In this document: one piece after another, positions 24,219-33,204 of the stretch
Layout: each line of letters starts with the position of its first letter
How positions within the stretch are numbered: position 1 is the stretch's first letter
DNA from: Deltaproteobacteria bacterium
Lineage (GTDB): Bacteria > Desulfobacterota > Binatia > UBA9968
Length of the DNA stretch: 46,134 nucleotides
NCBI GenBank assembly: GCA_016874755.1
Contig: VGTH01000046.1
Coordinates: 1 to 46,134, forward strand
Direction of reading: 5' to 3'
Notes under the pieces: model-generated
What the model saw: the letters and a program-made list of their open reading frames with translations, nothing else
What the model was told of the DNA's origin: nothing
Databases searched by the model: none
Program-made: the position numbers and the translations under genes

Positions 24219-25280
24219 ATGGCCGATTCCCATGCCGTCCCCGAAACCCCTGAAGTCATCGCCTTGCACAACCGCTTAGCCGAATATTCCCTCGGCGGCC
24301 ATTGGCAATCCCGAGAACAACTCAAGCCGCTGGTGCCGCACATGTGGCCGTGGTCGGCGATCTATTCCTGCTTGATTGAATCCGGCGAAGTCATCAAATT
24401 GGGCGGTATCGACGACGCGGCCAAGCGGCGCACTGTGCAGCTCGTCAATCCGTCGTTGGTACAGAGAAAATCCACCAGCCGGACGATTCAAATGTCGATC
24501 CAACTCGTCAAGCCGGGTGAGCGCGCCGAGTGCCACCGCCACACCGCCGCGGCACTGCGCTTCGTCGTCGAAGGCGACGGCACCGGCTACACCAACGTTG
24601 AAGGGGAGCAGATGTTCATGGAGCCCGGCGACCTCGTCTTGACGCCCCACTGGACTTGGCACGACCACTTCAACAACGGCAAGAAAAATCTCATTTGGCT
24701 CGACGTGCTCGACGCGCAGCTCACCAGCTATCTCGACGCCAACTTTCACGAGAACTACGCCGAGGGCCCGTCACAGCCGATCGTCAAACCCGACCGCTAT
24801 TGCAAACAGCAATACGGCGCGATTCGCCCGCGCATGTCGAACGTCAGCAACGCCGCCCTGCCCTACACCTACAAATGGCGCGATACTCTGAAAGCATTGA
24901 ACGAAGTCGCCGCCAGCGGCGTGCGCGACCCGCATGACAGCGTGCTCCTGGAATATGCCCACCCGATCACTGGCGGCGCGACCATGCCGACCATCGGCTG
25001 CTGGATCCAAATGCTGCCGCCCGGCGAGAGCACCACTCCACATCGTCACACGAGCAGCACCATCTATCACGTCATGCAGGGCGAAGGCGCGACCTTTGCC
25101 GGAACCAAGAAAGGCGCCGGCAAAGAACTTCCCTGGGGCCCGCACGATTGCTTTTTCGTGCCGTCGTGGAACTGGCACCACTTCGAGAACCGCTCGAAGA
25201 AAGAGCCGGCGATTATTTTTTCGGTGACCGATCGGCCGGTGTTGGAAAGCGTGGGGTTGTTTCGAGAGGAAGCTGCGTAA
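24219..25280 (+). CDS. gentisate 1,2-dioxygenase-like bicupin
   Basis: Bicupin of 353 residues in the gentisate 1,2-dioxygenase/1-hydroxy-2-naphthoate dioxygenase family, Fe(II) enzymes that open hydroxylated aromatic acids. The first cupin carries H106 and H108 (ECHRHTAAALRFVVEG) and H148 in LTPHWTWHDH; the second also keeps TPHRHTSSTIYHVMQGEG and SWNWHHFEN, so both barrels hold possible metal sites, whereas the family often keeps one. The N-terminal region HMWPWSAIYSCL is typical. RBS AGGAGA is 5 nt before the ATG. Single gene followed by a strong terminator. It may act on salicylate-like or gentisate-like acids. Confidence 0.88.
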   Translation: MADSHAVPETPEVIALHNRLAEYSLGGHWQSREQLKPLVPHMWPWSAIYSCLIESGEVIKLGGIDDAAKRRTVQLVNPSLVQRKSTSRTIQMSIQLVKPGERAECHRHTAAALRFVVEGDGTGYTNVEGEQMFMEPGDLVLTPHWTWHDHFNNGKKNLIWLDVLDAQLTSYLDANFHENYAEGPSQPIVKPDRYCKQQYGAIRPRMSNVSNAALPYTYKWRDTLKALNEVAASGVRDPHDSVLLEYAHPITGGATMPTIGCWIQMLPPGESTTPHRHTSSTIYHVMQGEGATFAGTKKGAGKELPWGPHDCFFVPSWNWHHFENRSKKEPAIIFSVTDRPVLESVGLFREEAA

Positions 25281-25332
25281 AACGGCCTGGAGTGTTGGGA
25301 TTGAAGGGATGATGGGGATTTAGCCCGCGTTA

Positions 25333-25370
25333 AGAAGAAAAGGCGGACACCCAGGTCCGCCTTTTCTTCT
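25333..25370. terminator. strong bidirectional intrinsic terminator
   Basis: Perfect 16-bp stem (AGAAGAAAAGGCGGAC / GTCCGCCTTTTCTTCT) with a six-base loop ACCCAG between convergent genes. The stem has a GC-rich top with A-rich and T-rich flanks on each side, so it can end transcription of the cupin gene and of the D-aminoacylase gene. Confidence 0.87.
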
Positions 25371-25411
25371 CGTTTCAGTTTTTCCGCTTTCCTGATTCCA
25401 CTTTTATCTTC

Positions 25412-27088
25412 CTACGCTGGCCGCGCGCTCCGCGCCACCCGGCCCGGAAACGCGCCGGTGTGCTCGCCCTTTTCGATCAACGTTTGGCCATTGACCACCG
25501 TGTACTCGATGCCTTTAGCGAGTTGTTTGCGCCGCTTGGCGCCTCCAGGCAAGTCGTGGGCTTCACCGGGTTCCAAAGGCGCGATGGTCTTCGGATCAAA
25601 AATCATTATGTCTGCCGCCATGCCGGGGCGCAGCAGCCCGCGGTCGTAGATGCCAAACAGATTCGCAGGAATAAACGTCAGCTTGCTGATCGCCTGCTCC
25701 AGCGGCATGATCTGCTTCTCGCGCACCCAGTGGGACAGCAGGTAGGTCGAGTAGCTATAATCGGTGCGGAAGACCACGTGCGCGCCGCCGTCCGACTGAC
25801 CAATGACAGTGTAGGGACTTGTTAGCAGCGCTTTCATCGCCGCTTCGTCGCTGTTCACTTCGCGCCGCTCAAACTCAGTCTCGAGTTTCTCTTCCAGCGC
25901 TAATTCAAGAAACGCATCGAGCACGTCTTTGTTCTGCTCCTTGGCGATCTGGGCGATGCTCTTGCCGACGAGGTGCTGGTTTTTCGCCAGCGCGGGTTTG
26001 AAAACGAACTGCAAATCCCAACGGCGGGTGAAGTCGCCGGCAAAGTTCGGATTGACCGGCGTTTCGACCGCTTCGAAGTGCAGCTTGGCGCGCGTTTCCG
26101 GATCGCGGAACGCCGCCATGCGCGCTTCCAGCGGCAGCAGCATGACGTTTTTCCAAGTTTTCATGGCATCGAAATGCTGTGCCGTCTTGAGCGTGTAGCG
26201 CAAATCGCCCGGCCGCGGCATGACGAATTGATAGGCCCGGTGGCCCTGGCGCATCAATTCGACCGTGCCGTCGAGCTGATTGCGCCAGCGGTCAGGAGCG
26301 ATGGCGGCTTGTGTGATATTGCCGTAGAAAACCGGGCAGCGCGTCGACATGGCGACTTTAGTGCCAAGCTTGCGATCGCCGCCGCACTGGATGACGCCGC
26401 GGCCGACTTCGTCGAGGACGCCGGCGATTTCGACGATCTCTTCATCGGTGGCGAGATTGCTCGGCGCAAGCTTGCCATCCCAATCGAAATGACGCGGGTT
26501 GCGCTCGAAAGACAAGCCGATGGCGCCCGCTTCGATGCCTTCACGGACGATCGCTTTCATTTTGGCGATTTCTTCAGGAGTGGCTTGTCGTTCTTGTGAG
26601 GGTTCGCCCATAACGTAGCGGCGCACTGCGGAATGGCCGATCAGCGTCGCGACGTTCATCCCGAGCCGCTGGTCCAGGGTGTCCATGTACTGCGGGATGG
26701 TTTCCCAGGTCCATTTAACGCCCGCATTGATGGCCTCCAGCGGAATCGCTTCGACGTGGGACAAAACCCCGGCGAGGTTGGCTTGATCTTCCTTGTGCGC
26801 CGGCGCCAGAGCGAGCGAGCAGTTGCCGATCACGACTGTGGTTACGCCGTGATAACAGGAGTAGGTGCAGAGCGGGTCCCAAATCACCTGGGCGTCATAG
26901 TGAGTGTGGTTGTCGATGATGCCCGGCGCCACGGTTAAACCATCGGCATCAATCACCTGTTTGGCTGTGCCATTGGCGCGGCCGATCTCAACGATCTTGC
27001 CGCTGCTCACCCCAACATCGCCGCGATACCCGGGCAGCCCCGAACCGTCCACCACTGTGCCGTTCTTGATAAGTAGATCGTACGCCAT
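25412..27088 (-). CDS. D-aminoacylase / N-acyl-D-amino-acid deacylase family amidohydrolase
   Basis: Amidohydrolase of 558 residues in the D-aminoacylase group, which removes acyl groups from N-acyl-D-amino acids. It starts with the beta-sandwich part LLIKNGTVVDGSGLPGYRGD, then the metal site HTH (H61, H63) in GIIDNHTHYDAQ, C90 in VVIGNCSLALAP (bridging Cys in the family), and a late Asp in GQSDGGAHVVF. RBS GGGAGG is 5 nt before the ATG at 27088; the open frame to 27373 overlaps the divergent CMD gene and is not used. True activity could also be towards dihydropyrimidine-like or other N-acyl substrates. Confidence 0.87.
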   Translation of the reverse strand: MAYDLLIKNGTVVDGSGLPGYRGDVGVSSGKIVEIGRANGTAKQVIDADGLTVAPGIIDNHTHYDAQVIWDPLCTYSCYHGVTTVVIGNCSLALAPAHKEDQANLAGVLSHVEAIPLEAINAGVKWTWETIPQYMDTLDQRLGMNVATLIGHSAVRRYVMGEPSQERQATPEEIAKMKAIVREGIEAGAIGLSFERNPRHFDWDGKLAPSNLATDEEIVEIAGVLDEVGRGVIQCGGDRKLGTKVAMSTRCPVFYGNITQAAIAPDRWRNQLDGTVELMRQGHRAYQFVMPRPGDLRYTLKTAQHFDAMKTWKNVMLLPLEARMAAFRDPETRAKLHFEAVETPVNPNFAGDFTRRWDLQFVFKPALAKNQHLVGKSIAQIAKEQNKDVLDAFLELALEEKLETEFERREVNSDEAAMKALLTSPYTVIGQSDGGAHVVFRTDYSYSTYLLSHWVREKQIMPLEQAISKLTFIPANLFGIYDRGLLRPGMAADIMIFDPKTIAPLEPGEAHDLPGGAKRRKQLAKGIEYTVVNGQTLIEKGEHTGAFPGRVARSARPA

Positions 27089-27253
27089 CGTTCCTCCCGT
27101 AGGACTGAGACTCGCTATCGTTTTCTTTCTTTGGCGAGGGTAGTCGATGCCACCTGACCTGTCAACTGAGCGACGCCGCCATTGGTTGCGTATCGGCCGC
27201 GATGTCGAGTAGAAAACGCATATCGTATCTTGTTGCTGCCTGAGGGGAACGCC

Positions 27254-27802
27254 ATGGCACGTATTCCACTCGTTGAAACCACAGAACAATTGAGCGCGGA
27301 GCATCACGCCGTCTATGACGGTATCGTCAAAAGCCGCGGCGCCGTGCGCGGCGTTTTCCCGGCCTTGCTCCACGTGCCGTCAATCGCCCATCACACCGCC
27401 GAGCTCGGCGCCTATGTGCGCTTCGAAGCAAAGCTCGACCAGCGCATCAAAGCGCTCGCCGTCTCCGTGACAGTTCGAGAGTTAGAGTGCCGCCACGAGT
27501 GGTCGGCCCAGGTGCGCAACGCCGAGCGCAACGGCTTGAGCCCGGCGACGATCAAAGCGATTTATCAGCGCAAGCCGCCCACCGAGTTTCCCGAAGAAGA
27601 CGCGATGATCATCCGCTACGCGCATGAATTGCTGCGCAACCATCGGGTGAGCGAACCCACGTTTTCCGCAGTGCGTGACCGGCTCGGCGTCCAGTCCATC
27701 GTCGACCTTACCGCGACGATCGGTTACTACGCGATGATTTCCTGCAGTTTGAATGCGTTTGATTTGGTTTCGGACCCGGAACCGAAAGGGTTTGAACTTT
27801 GA
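27254..27802 (+). CDS. carboxymuconolactone decarboxylase (CMD/AhpD) family protein
   Basis: All-helical CMD-domain protein, 182 residues. The central helices ALAVSVTVRELECRHEWSAQ and VRNAERNGLSPATIKAI fit the CMD family (E...C..EW), but the CxxC redox pair of AhpD proteins is absent, favouring a decarboxylase/lactonase-like or unknown role over peroxidase reduction. Another conserved helix is DLTATIGYYAMISCSLNAF. A GAGGGG sequence lies 7-10 nt before the ATG at 27254; the frame opens earlier at 27182 without RBS. Divergent from the D-aminoacylase gene. Confidence 0.85.
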   Translation: MARIPLVETTEQLSAEHHAVYDGIVKSRGAVRGVFPALLHVPSIAHHTAELGAYVRFEAKLDQRIKALAVSVTVRELECRHEWSAQVRNAERNGLSPATIKAIYQRKPPTEFPEEDAMIIRYAHELLRNHRVSEPTFSAVRDRLGVQSIVDLTATIGYYAMISCSLNAFDLVSDPEPKGFEL

Positions 27803-27889
27803 CCTGATACCCATTCGCAAAGCGTTGATTCTATGAGGGCCGCAATTATACTCTGTGACAATCCGGCCCTCAGAGCTTCCTGAATCACA

Positions 27890-28300
27890 ATGCGCCTTCT
27901 CCGCTTCGCTATTCTCGCCATCGTCGCCACTACCTTCAGCGCCTGCGGCTCGACCTACATCGTGCGTTGCAAAGACGGCGACACGCTAGCCATCCAGGAC
28001 TCGCTCTACTTCGGCACCGCGAAACCCAACGGCGTCGTTACACCCGACGACTGGTCGGGATTCCTGGAAAATACCGTCACACCGCGGTTTCCCCAAGGTC
28101 TCACGTCATCACGTGCCTCGGGCCAGTGGCGCGGCAGTGACGGCGAGATCGTCCGCGAAGATTCCCATGTCCTCTTGCTGCTACATCCCGACAATGCGGC
28201 CACTGAGCAGTCGATCCGCGAGGTGATCGATACTTACAAGAGCCAGTTTCAACAGGAAGCGGTGCTGCGCATACGGTCAGCCACCTGCGCGTCGTTTTGA
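27890..28300 (+). CDS. DUF3574-like lipoprotein
   Basis: Small exported protein, 136 residues. A signal peptide ends in a lipobox FSAC (Cys19), so it is a predicted lipoprotein. The remainder matches DUF3574: DSLYFGTAKPNGVVTPDDW, TPRFPQGLTSSRASGQWR and HVLLLLHPDN, ending QQEAVLRIRS. Function is unknown. Stands alone, 87 nt after the CMD gene and convergent with the next gene. No terminator is evident. Confidence 0.78.
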   Translation: MRLLRFAILAIVATTFSACGSTYIVRCKDGDTLAIQDSLYFGTAKPNGVVTPDDWSGFLENTVTPRFPQGLTSSRASGQWRGSDGEIVREDSHVLLLLHPDNAATEQSIREVIDTYKSQFQQEAVLRIRSATCASF

Positions 28301-28408
28301 TATTCTTCCATCGACTCACAGGTACGAAGCGAAGACACACTCCACATGACGGCATGCGCCTTTCGCGACAATCGAAGAGTCTCTTTTCCGGGATTTATCT
28401 GGTTAAAA

Positions 28409-29335
28409 CTAAGCCACACCCCGGATGGTAGCTCTTATCCGGTTCGCAAGTCGCGATCGAAGTTCACTTGGGGTTTTCCAAACAATATGACTAAACTGAG
28501 CGATATCGAAGTGAATATTCTCAAAGTCGTCTTCTCTACATGTCCAGATGACTTCGCGCCCTAGCCCCTTGGCGAACCCGGCTTCAAAATATACCCCACC
28601 TCGGTGTCCCGTAAAATCTGCGATCATGAACTGACACTTTCGAATCTCCACAATGATTTTATCGACGATGTTATCATTGTGCGGGAGCAAGTCGATTCGA
28701 ACTGGTTCCATGCCGCAGTCTAACTTGACCGCAGGATAAACACCGTCGTCGTATGCGGCATTCATCGACTCGTCAAACCACATTGCTACAAAACATCGTC
28801 CAGGCGTGCCCCCAACAGGTTTCGCCTGTAATCGCTCCCACGCCTTCGGTCTCAGCGTGTAATCAAATCCCCCTGCATGCTTTATGAAGTCCAATTCAAC
28901 CAAGTGCTGAAGCAAAAAATTTAATTCGGCTTCGGTTTGAGCATCTACCAAAGACAAATCCTTCCATGGAGTCACATTCGCTGGTTCACCAGGTTTCGAC
29001 CGTCTCATGATCAGATCTAAAAGTTTCTCGGATTTTTCGACAAACGGCACATCCTCATGAGCCAACGCGAAAGTTCGCCAATTGTCCGCGGTCAACTGAA
29101 CAGTCTCTCTCCGCAAATTGGCTTGCCTTATGTACGCTCTGAGAAACGGGAAAAGCTCTTTCGTTTCGTAGTCAGAGTCTTGGCCTTTCAAGACGGTGCG
29201 CGTTAACATGCCCGGAACGGAATACATCCCGCATCTATTGCAAGTTACATTGTAAGAATCTCTGCTGGGCTGGGGCTCAACCCTCGCATTGTCTCCACAT
29301 AACGCACAAACTGAAATGTCATTCGGATAACTCAT
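28409..29335 (-). CDS. zinc-ribbon protein with nucleoside 2-deoxyribosyltransferase-like C-terminal domain
   Basis: Protein of 308 residues in three parts. N terminus: a zinc ribbon C10, C13, C32, C35 (VCALCG and TCNRCG). Middle: helical region of about 130 residues that looks like a small winged-helix (EAELNFLLQHLVELDFIKH). C terminus: RCFVAMWFDESMNAAYDDGV and CQFMIADFTGHRGGVYFEAGFA, a Rossmann-like domain resembling nucleoside 2-deoxyribosyltransferases and TIR-related SIR-like effectors, with Glu in YFEAGFA at the place of the catalytic Glu. Such domains cleave nucleosides or nucleotides. The gene is visibly richer in A+T (two sampled 60-base lines give 40-43% G+C against 62% next door), suggesting recent transfer. 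A defence or stress effector role is inference. Confidence 0.72.
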   Translation of the reverse strand: MSYPNDISVCALCGDNARVEPQPSRDSYNVTCNRCGMYSVPGMLTRTVLKGQDSDYETKELFPFLRAYIRQANLRRETVQLTADNWRTFALAHEDVPFVEKSEKLLDLIMRRSKPGEPANVTPWKDLSLVDAQTEAELNFLLQHLVELDFIKHAGGFDYTLRPKAWERLQAKPVGGTPGRCFVAMWFDESMNAAYDDGVYPAVKLDCGMEPVRIDLLPHNDNIVDKIIVEIRKCQFMIADFTGHRGGVYFEAGFAKGLGREVIWTCREDDFENIHFDIAQFSHIVWKTPSELRSRLANRIRATIRGVA

Positions 29336-29379
29336 CGATGAGTTCTCTAACTCCGCTCAACTCCAAAGCGGCTAAATAG

Positions 29380-30504
29380 CTATAATCGATACAACCTCTC
29401 TGCATTCTTCCAAAGAACTCGCTCCCGGTCCGCTGCCGTTACCCCCTTGAAACAATGATCGATGGTTTCCTGCGTGCGCGGCCAGGTGGAGTTGGCGAGC
29501 GGCAAATTGCTCGACCACATAATATGATCGGCGCCGATGTAGTCGGTGAACGGCGCAATGGGATCGTACCAGGAGTTAAAAAAGCACTGGCGTTTAAACA
29601 TCTGTGACGGGTTCAGATCGTACCCTTCGCGCGAGAGGCCGTCATGATCGAACTGGTGGTCGGCCCATTCCAAATAGAGCATGCCCCAACTGAGTGCGCT
29701 CTCGGCTAGCACGAAGCGCAGCTTCGGGTGACGGAGCAACACCCGTGAAAAAGAATAGAGCGAGATAACAAACACGCTCGACACCGGCTTGGTGGCGGCA
29801 TCCATGGCGGCGGCCAACGTCGGTTTGACACTCGGCGGCAGCGGCGTTTGCAACTCCGGTGACGCACCCGCATGCAAACAGACCGGCACACTCAACTCTT
29901 CGCAGGCCGACCAGAACGGATCGTATTCCGGCCCGCTGACGTGAGGGACTTTGCGCAAATGCATCGGCAGCGATGGGAAAATCACGCCGCGATGGCCCTT
30001 GCCGACACCACGCTTTACCTCGGCGATCGCCGCTTCCACCGGCCAAATCGGCACCAGACACTGTGGAATAAAGCGCTCGCTCGTTTTCGCCCATTCGTCG
30101 ATCAGCCAATCGTTGTAGGCCCGCACGCAGGCAAGCTCCAACTCAGAATCATCCAGCCGTCCAAAAGCTTCCCCGGCTAAACCTGCCACCGTCGGATAGA
30201 GAACCGAGTAGTCGATACCAGCCGAATCCATCGCCTTTAACCGTTCAGCGGGCGTGAATACTGGAGCCGGCACATCAGCCCAGCGCTTGGGATCTTCATT
30301 GCGATCGACCAGCAACGCTCCGGCCCGCGCCGCGCGGCCGTCAAGCAATACTTGACCATCGAGCAGCCACTGCTCGCCGCCATTTTTGCTAGCGACCAAA
30401 CGCGGTGCCCGGTCGCGAAATTTTTTCTCGACGCGATCGGCCCAGAGATTCGGCACCTCCTGCACATGATCGTCGACACTGATGAAGCCATACTTCAAGT
30501 TCAT
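29380..30504 (-). CDS. amidohydrolase family protein (ACMSD-like, TIM barrel)
   Basis: Metal-dependent hydrolase or decarboxylase of the amidohydrolase_2 group, 374 residues. N-terminal metal-site strand FISVDDHVQE, then IDYSVLYPTVAGL, GHRGVIFPSLP, PVCLHAGASPE with metal-binding His, LRFVLAES and DHIMWSSNLPLANS near the end (final Asp/Asn site; many relatives have WSSDFPH, here Asn replaces the Asp). Family members include ACMS decarboxylase and related aromatic-acid decarboxylases. RBS AGAGGAAA lies before the ATG. Tandem with a paralogue at 30599, separated by a palindrome. Confidence 0.85.
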   Translation of the reverse strand: MNLKYGFISVDDHVQEVPNLWADRVEKKFRDRAPRLVASKNGGEQWLLDGQVLLDGRAARAGALLVDRNEDPKRWADVPAPVFTPAERLKAMDSAGIDYSVLYPTVAGLAGEAFGRLDDSELELACVRAYNDWLIDEWAKTSERFIPQCLVPIWPVEAAIAEVKRGVGKGHRGVIFPSLPMHLRKVPHVSGPEYDPFWSACEELSVPVCLHAGASPELQTPLPPSVKPTLAAAMDAATKPVSSVFVISLYSFSRVLLRHPKLRFVLAESALSWGMLYLEWADHQFDHDGLSREGYDLNPSQMFKRQCFFNSWYDPIAPFTDYIGADHIMWSSNLPLANSTWPRTQETIDHCFKGVTAADRERVLWKNAERLYRL

Positions 30505-30528
30505 GAAAGTTTTCCTCTAAGCCCCGGC

Positions 30529-30549
30529 GGGCGGGTTTCAAACCCGCCC
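30529..30549. repeat. perfect GGGCGGGTTT palindrome between amidohydrolase genes
   Basis: Perfect inverted repeat GGGCGGGTTT-C-AAACCCGCCC with a one-base spacer, followed by CCTACATC. It belongs to the CCCCTAC palindrome set seen at 11428, 32919 and 34030. Confidence 0.75.
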
Positions 30550-30598
30550 CTACATCGGATCCGATTTTGCGCCTTTTGCGGTTAATTCTCCGCGGTCA

Positions 30599-31747
30599 CT
30601 ACGCCGGCAGTTTCGCGTCGATCTTGTACAACCGCACGGCGTTTTCGTACTGCATTTTACGCCGGTCCGCTTCCGGCACGCCCTCGAGCACCCGTTCGAC
30701 CTCACGCCAAGAGTGCGGATAGTACGATGCTACATGCGGAAAGTCCGACTCCCACATGATGTTGTCGACGCCGATGTCGTCGCGCAGTTTGATCCCCTCG
30801 GCCTCGAACCAGAAATTCACATACATTTGCCGGCGCACGACTTCACTGGGACGGGTGATGATGCCTTCGGTCCAAAGATGACGGCTTTCCCATTCGTGAT
30901 CGCAGGCGGCGATGACATAGTTCAAACTGCCAACACCGGCTTCAGGGAAAACCAAGATCAAGCCGGGAAATTTCTCGGTGATGCCGGGAAAAATAAACTG
31001 CGGCACAATCTGCGCTGGCGTCACCGCCGACGTTGCGGTCTGCGCCGAATGCGCCTGGCGCACCGAATAGCCATCCCATTTACGCACCGAAGCGCCGGCG
31101 CTTAGTCCGGCGGACCCGTGGAAATGCAATGGGAGCTGCAACTCCTGGCAAACTTCCCAAACCGGATTCCAAATGGGGTCTGTGATATGCGGCAATCCCT
31201 TGGGCATCTGGCCGTGGAGATTGATACCGCGGTGACCGTTCGCCGCCGCGCGCTCAAATTCTTTCTTAATCGCTTGAGGCGAGCTCAGGTACGGCACCGC
31301 GGCCAGCGGCACATAGCGGTCGCTCGCGCGCTTCCAATCAGAAAGTATGTCGTTATAGGCCTGCACCACCTCTAACTCATAGTGAGCGTCGCCGGGCTCA
31401 TAAAAAGTTCCGCCGGGCGGATTTGGGAACAGCACCTCGGCATCCACCCCGTCGGCATCGAGCGCAGGCAATCTGGCGATAGGGTCGTGATAGGCAGCGG
31501 GTATTTCAGCGTAGCGCTTCGGATAGGTCGGAAACGGGCCGGTCATCAACACCGGGCAGTTCCCGACGTCGCCGTGGCGCGGCTCGCCATAGACCGACCA
31601 GCGGTCGATCTTCTCCCCTTTAGACTCCACCTCGACAATCTGCGGAATCTTGTCACCCCACTTCACCTTCGACATGCGCTCGACAAAATCGTTGCGATCG
31701 AACCCGCAGTGGGAATCAGCGCTGATCAGTTTGTGTTTGATTTCCAT
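30599..31747 (-). CDS. amidohydrolase family protein (ACMSD-like, TIM barrel)
   Basis: Amidohydrolase_2-type protein of 382 residues, paralogous to the one at 29380. N-terminal metal site KLISADSHCGF, then DGVDAEVLFPNPPGG, GHRGINLHGQMP, LPLHFHGSAGLSAGASVR (metal His), GLILVFPEAGVG and DNIMWESDFPHVASYYP with the catalytic-site Asp intact. RBS GGAGG lies 5 nt before the ATG at 31747; the upstream part of the frame is not used. Such enzymes often catalyse non-oxidative decarboxylation of hydroxybenzoates or related acids. Its divergent neighbour is a TctC-type binding protein, suggesting uptake and breakdown of one compound. Confidence 0.87.
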   Translation of the reverse strand: MEIKHKLISADSHCGFDRNDFVERMSKVKWGDKIPQIVEVESKGEKIDRWSVYGEPRHGDVGNCPVLMTGPFPTYPKRYAEIPAAYHDPIARLPALDADGVDAEVLFPNPPGGTFYEPGDAHYELEVVQAYNDILSDWKRASDRYVPLAAVPYLSSPQAIKKEFERAAANGHRGINLHGQMPKGLPHITDPIWNPVWEVCQELQLPLHFHGSAGLSAGASVRKWDGYSVRQAHSAQTATSAVTPAQIVPQFIFPGITEKFPGLILVFPEAGVGSLNYVIAACDHEWESRHLWTEGIITRPSEVVRRQMYVNFWFEAEGIKLRDDIGVDNIMWESDFPHVASYYPHSWREVERVLEGVPEADRRKMQYENAVRLYKIDAKLPA

Positions 31748-31853
31748 CGGTCCTCCGAAAGACAAGCTAAATTTCACAAATAAACTGCGTCGACATTCTT
31801 TGCAATATAAGATAGGAAGCTCGCATCATCGAAATAGACAAGGGGCGCCGGTC

Positions 31854-32909
31854 ATGAAGAGCGATCTTACCCTAGTAGTGTTGGCCATCCTAACCATCGC
31901 CGCGGCTATGGCACCGCGCTTTGGATTTAGCCAGACGCCCTATTATCAGGGCAAGACCATTCTCATTGTCGCTGGTACCGCGCCCGGCGGCATCGGCGAC
32001 AACCGGGTTAAGTCGATGGTGCCATTTCTGAAAAAATACATCCCGGGCAATCCGTCGATCCTCGTGCAATACATGGACGGCGGCGGCGGCCGCCAGGTGG
32101 GCAATCATATGGCGAAAGTCGCCAAACCTGACGGGCTTACCATCGGCGCCTTTAGCAGCAGCGTGATCGGCCTCGGCATCTTGCGCGAAAACGGTGTGCT
32201 CTTTGATATCGATAAATTTCACTACGTCGGCTCACCGGATAGCTCCAGCCACAACGTTTATTACACGCGTAGAGAACTCGGCCTGAACAACCTGGAAAAA
32301 CTAAAGTCCGCCACCGGCATCCGCGTCGGCGCGCGCACCGTCGGACACAGCGCCTATGTCGCCGCTCGATTATTTACCTACTTTCTCGATTTGAAGGACC
32401 CGAAATTCATCCCAGGCTACTCCGCACCCGAATTGGATGCCGCGTTGCTGCGCGCCGAAGTCGACGCTCGGGCCAACACGGCGACCTCAGTGATGCAGCG
32501 CAATCCCGATTGGGTGGAGAAGGGTCTCATGGACTTTCACGCGATTCTCGAAGTTCCGAAGGGCTTCAAGTTTCCCCGTTTCAGCCACTTGCCCGAACTT
32601 GAGAGCTTCGTGAAGTCCGAAAAAGAAAAGAGGCTGCTCGCGCTGGCGCGCATCTTTCGCCTAACCGGCTCACCCTACGTGCTCGCACCAGGCACGCCAA
32701 GAGATCGCGTCACGATCGTCGAGCAAGCGATGCGCAAGACTTTCAAAGACCCGGAGTTTCTCGCCGAGCACCGCAAGGTGGTCGCTGAAGAAGCCAGCCC
32801 GATGATGGCTGACGAATTGACCAAAGCGATTCGCGAGACACCGCGCGACGCCGAGTCCATTGATTTTTACAAGCTATTCTCCGGCCCGGCACCGCTGCCG
32901 CCGCGCTAG
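31854..32909 (+). CDS. TctC/Bug-family tripartite tricarboxylate transporter binding protein
   Basis: Exported binding protein of 351 residues, second TctC-like gene in the window. Signal peptide LTLVVLAILTIAAAMAP with cleavage near FSQ. The mature part begins TPYYQGKTILIVAGTAPGG, then KKYIPGNPSILVQYMDGGGG and DGLTIGAFSSS, all TctC-like. It differs from the protein at 22 in the mid region (SHNVYYTRREL). ATG at 31854, with AGGGGC some 10 nt upstream; the open frame before it is not coding. Divergent from the amidohydrolase gene. No TctA/TctB genes nearby. Confidence 0.87.
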   Translation: MKSDLTLVVLAILTIAAAMAPRFGFSQTPYYQGKTILIVAGTAPGGIGDNRVKSMVPFLKKYIPGNPSILVQYMDGGGGRQVGNHMAKVAKPDGLTIGAFSSSVIGLGILRENGVLFDIDKFHYVGSPDSSSHNVYYTRRELGLNNLEKLKSATGIRVGARTVGHSAYVAARLFTYFLDLKDPKFIPGYSAPELDAALLRAEVDARANTATSVMQRNPDWVEKGLMDFHAILEVPKGFKFPRFSHLPELESFVKSEKEKRLLALARIFRLTGSPYVLAPGTPRDRVTIVEQAMRKTFKDPEFLAEHRKVVAEEASPMMADELTKAIRETPRDAESIDFYKLFSGPAPLPPR

Positions 32910-32918
32910 CCCCTACCT

Positions 32919-32940
32919 GGGCAGGCACCGGCGCCTGCCC
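32919..32940. repeat. GGGCAGGC hairpin after TctC gene
   Basis: Stem GGGCAGGC / GCCTGCCC with a six-base loop ACCGGC, ten bases after the stop at 32909 and followed by CCTACA. Fourth member of the CCCCTAC palindrome set. The remaining intergenic DNA to 33204 is otherwise unannotated apart from a short remnant at 32972-33064. Confidence 0.7.
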
Positions 32941-32971
32941 CTACAAAACCATCGATCGGAAATGCATGGGC

Positions 32972-33064
32972 TTAGCCTTTGCCCATCTTCCCCAACAACT
33001 CGCCCCACTTGGCCTGGAGCTTCTTGCGACCATCGTTCCTCCAGACACTATTAATCCGTCGCGG
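32972..33064 (-). pseudogene. possible C-terminal remnant of an unknown protein
   Basis: On the minus strand a frame without a start codon reads SPRRINSVWRNDG, then RKKLQAKWGELLGKMGKG and a stop. Charged, helix-forming composition unlike random sequence suggests the tail of a lost gene. I do not recognise the family. Confidence 0.28.
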
Positions 33065-33204
33065 AGAGCAGTTGACGGCAAAAGCCCTGGCAAATCGCGT
33101 CACGGAGTTGCAAAGAGATGACACGACTCGGTGGCGAGGTACTCCTTTGTTTCAAGCGCAATCGATGATAGGTGAAACACATTATTCAGACGGAGGATCA
33201 TTCG

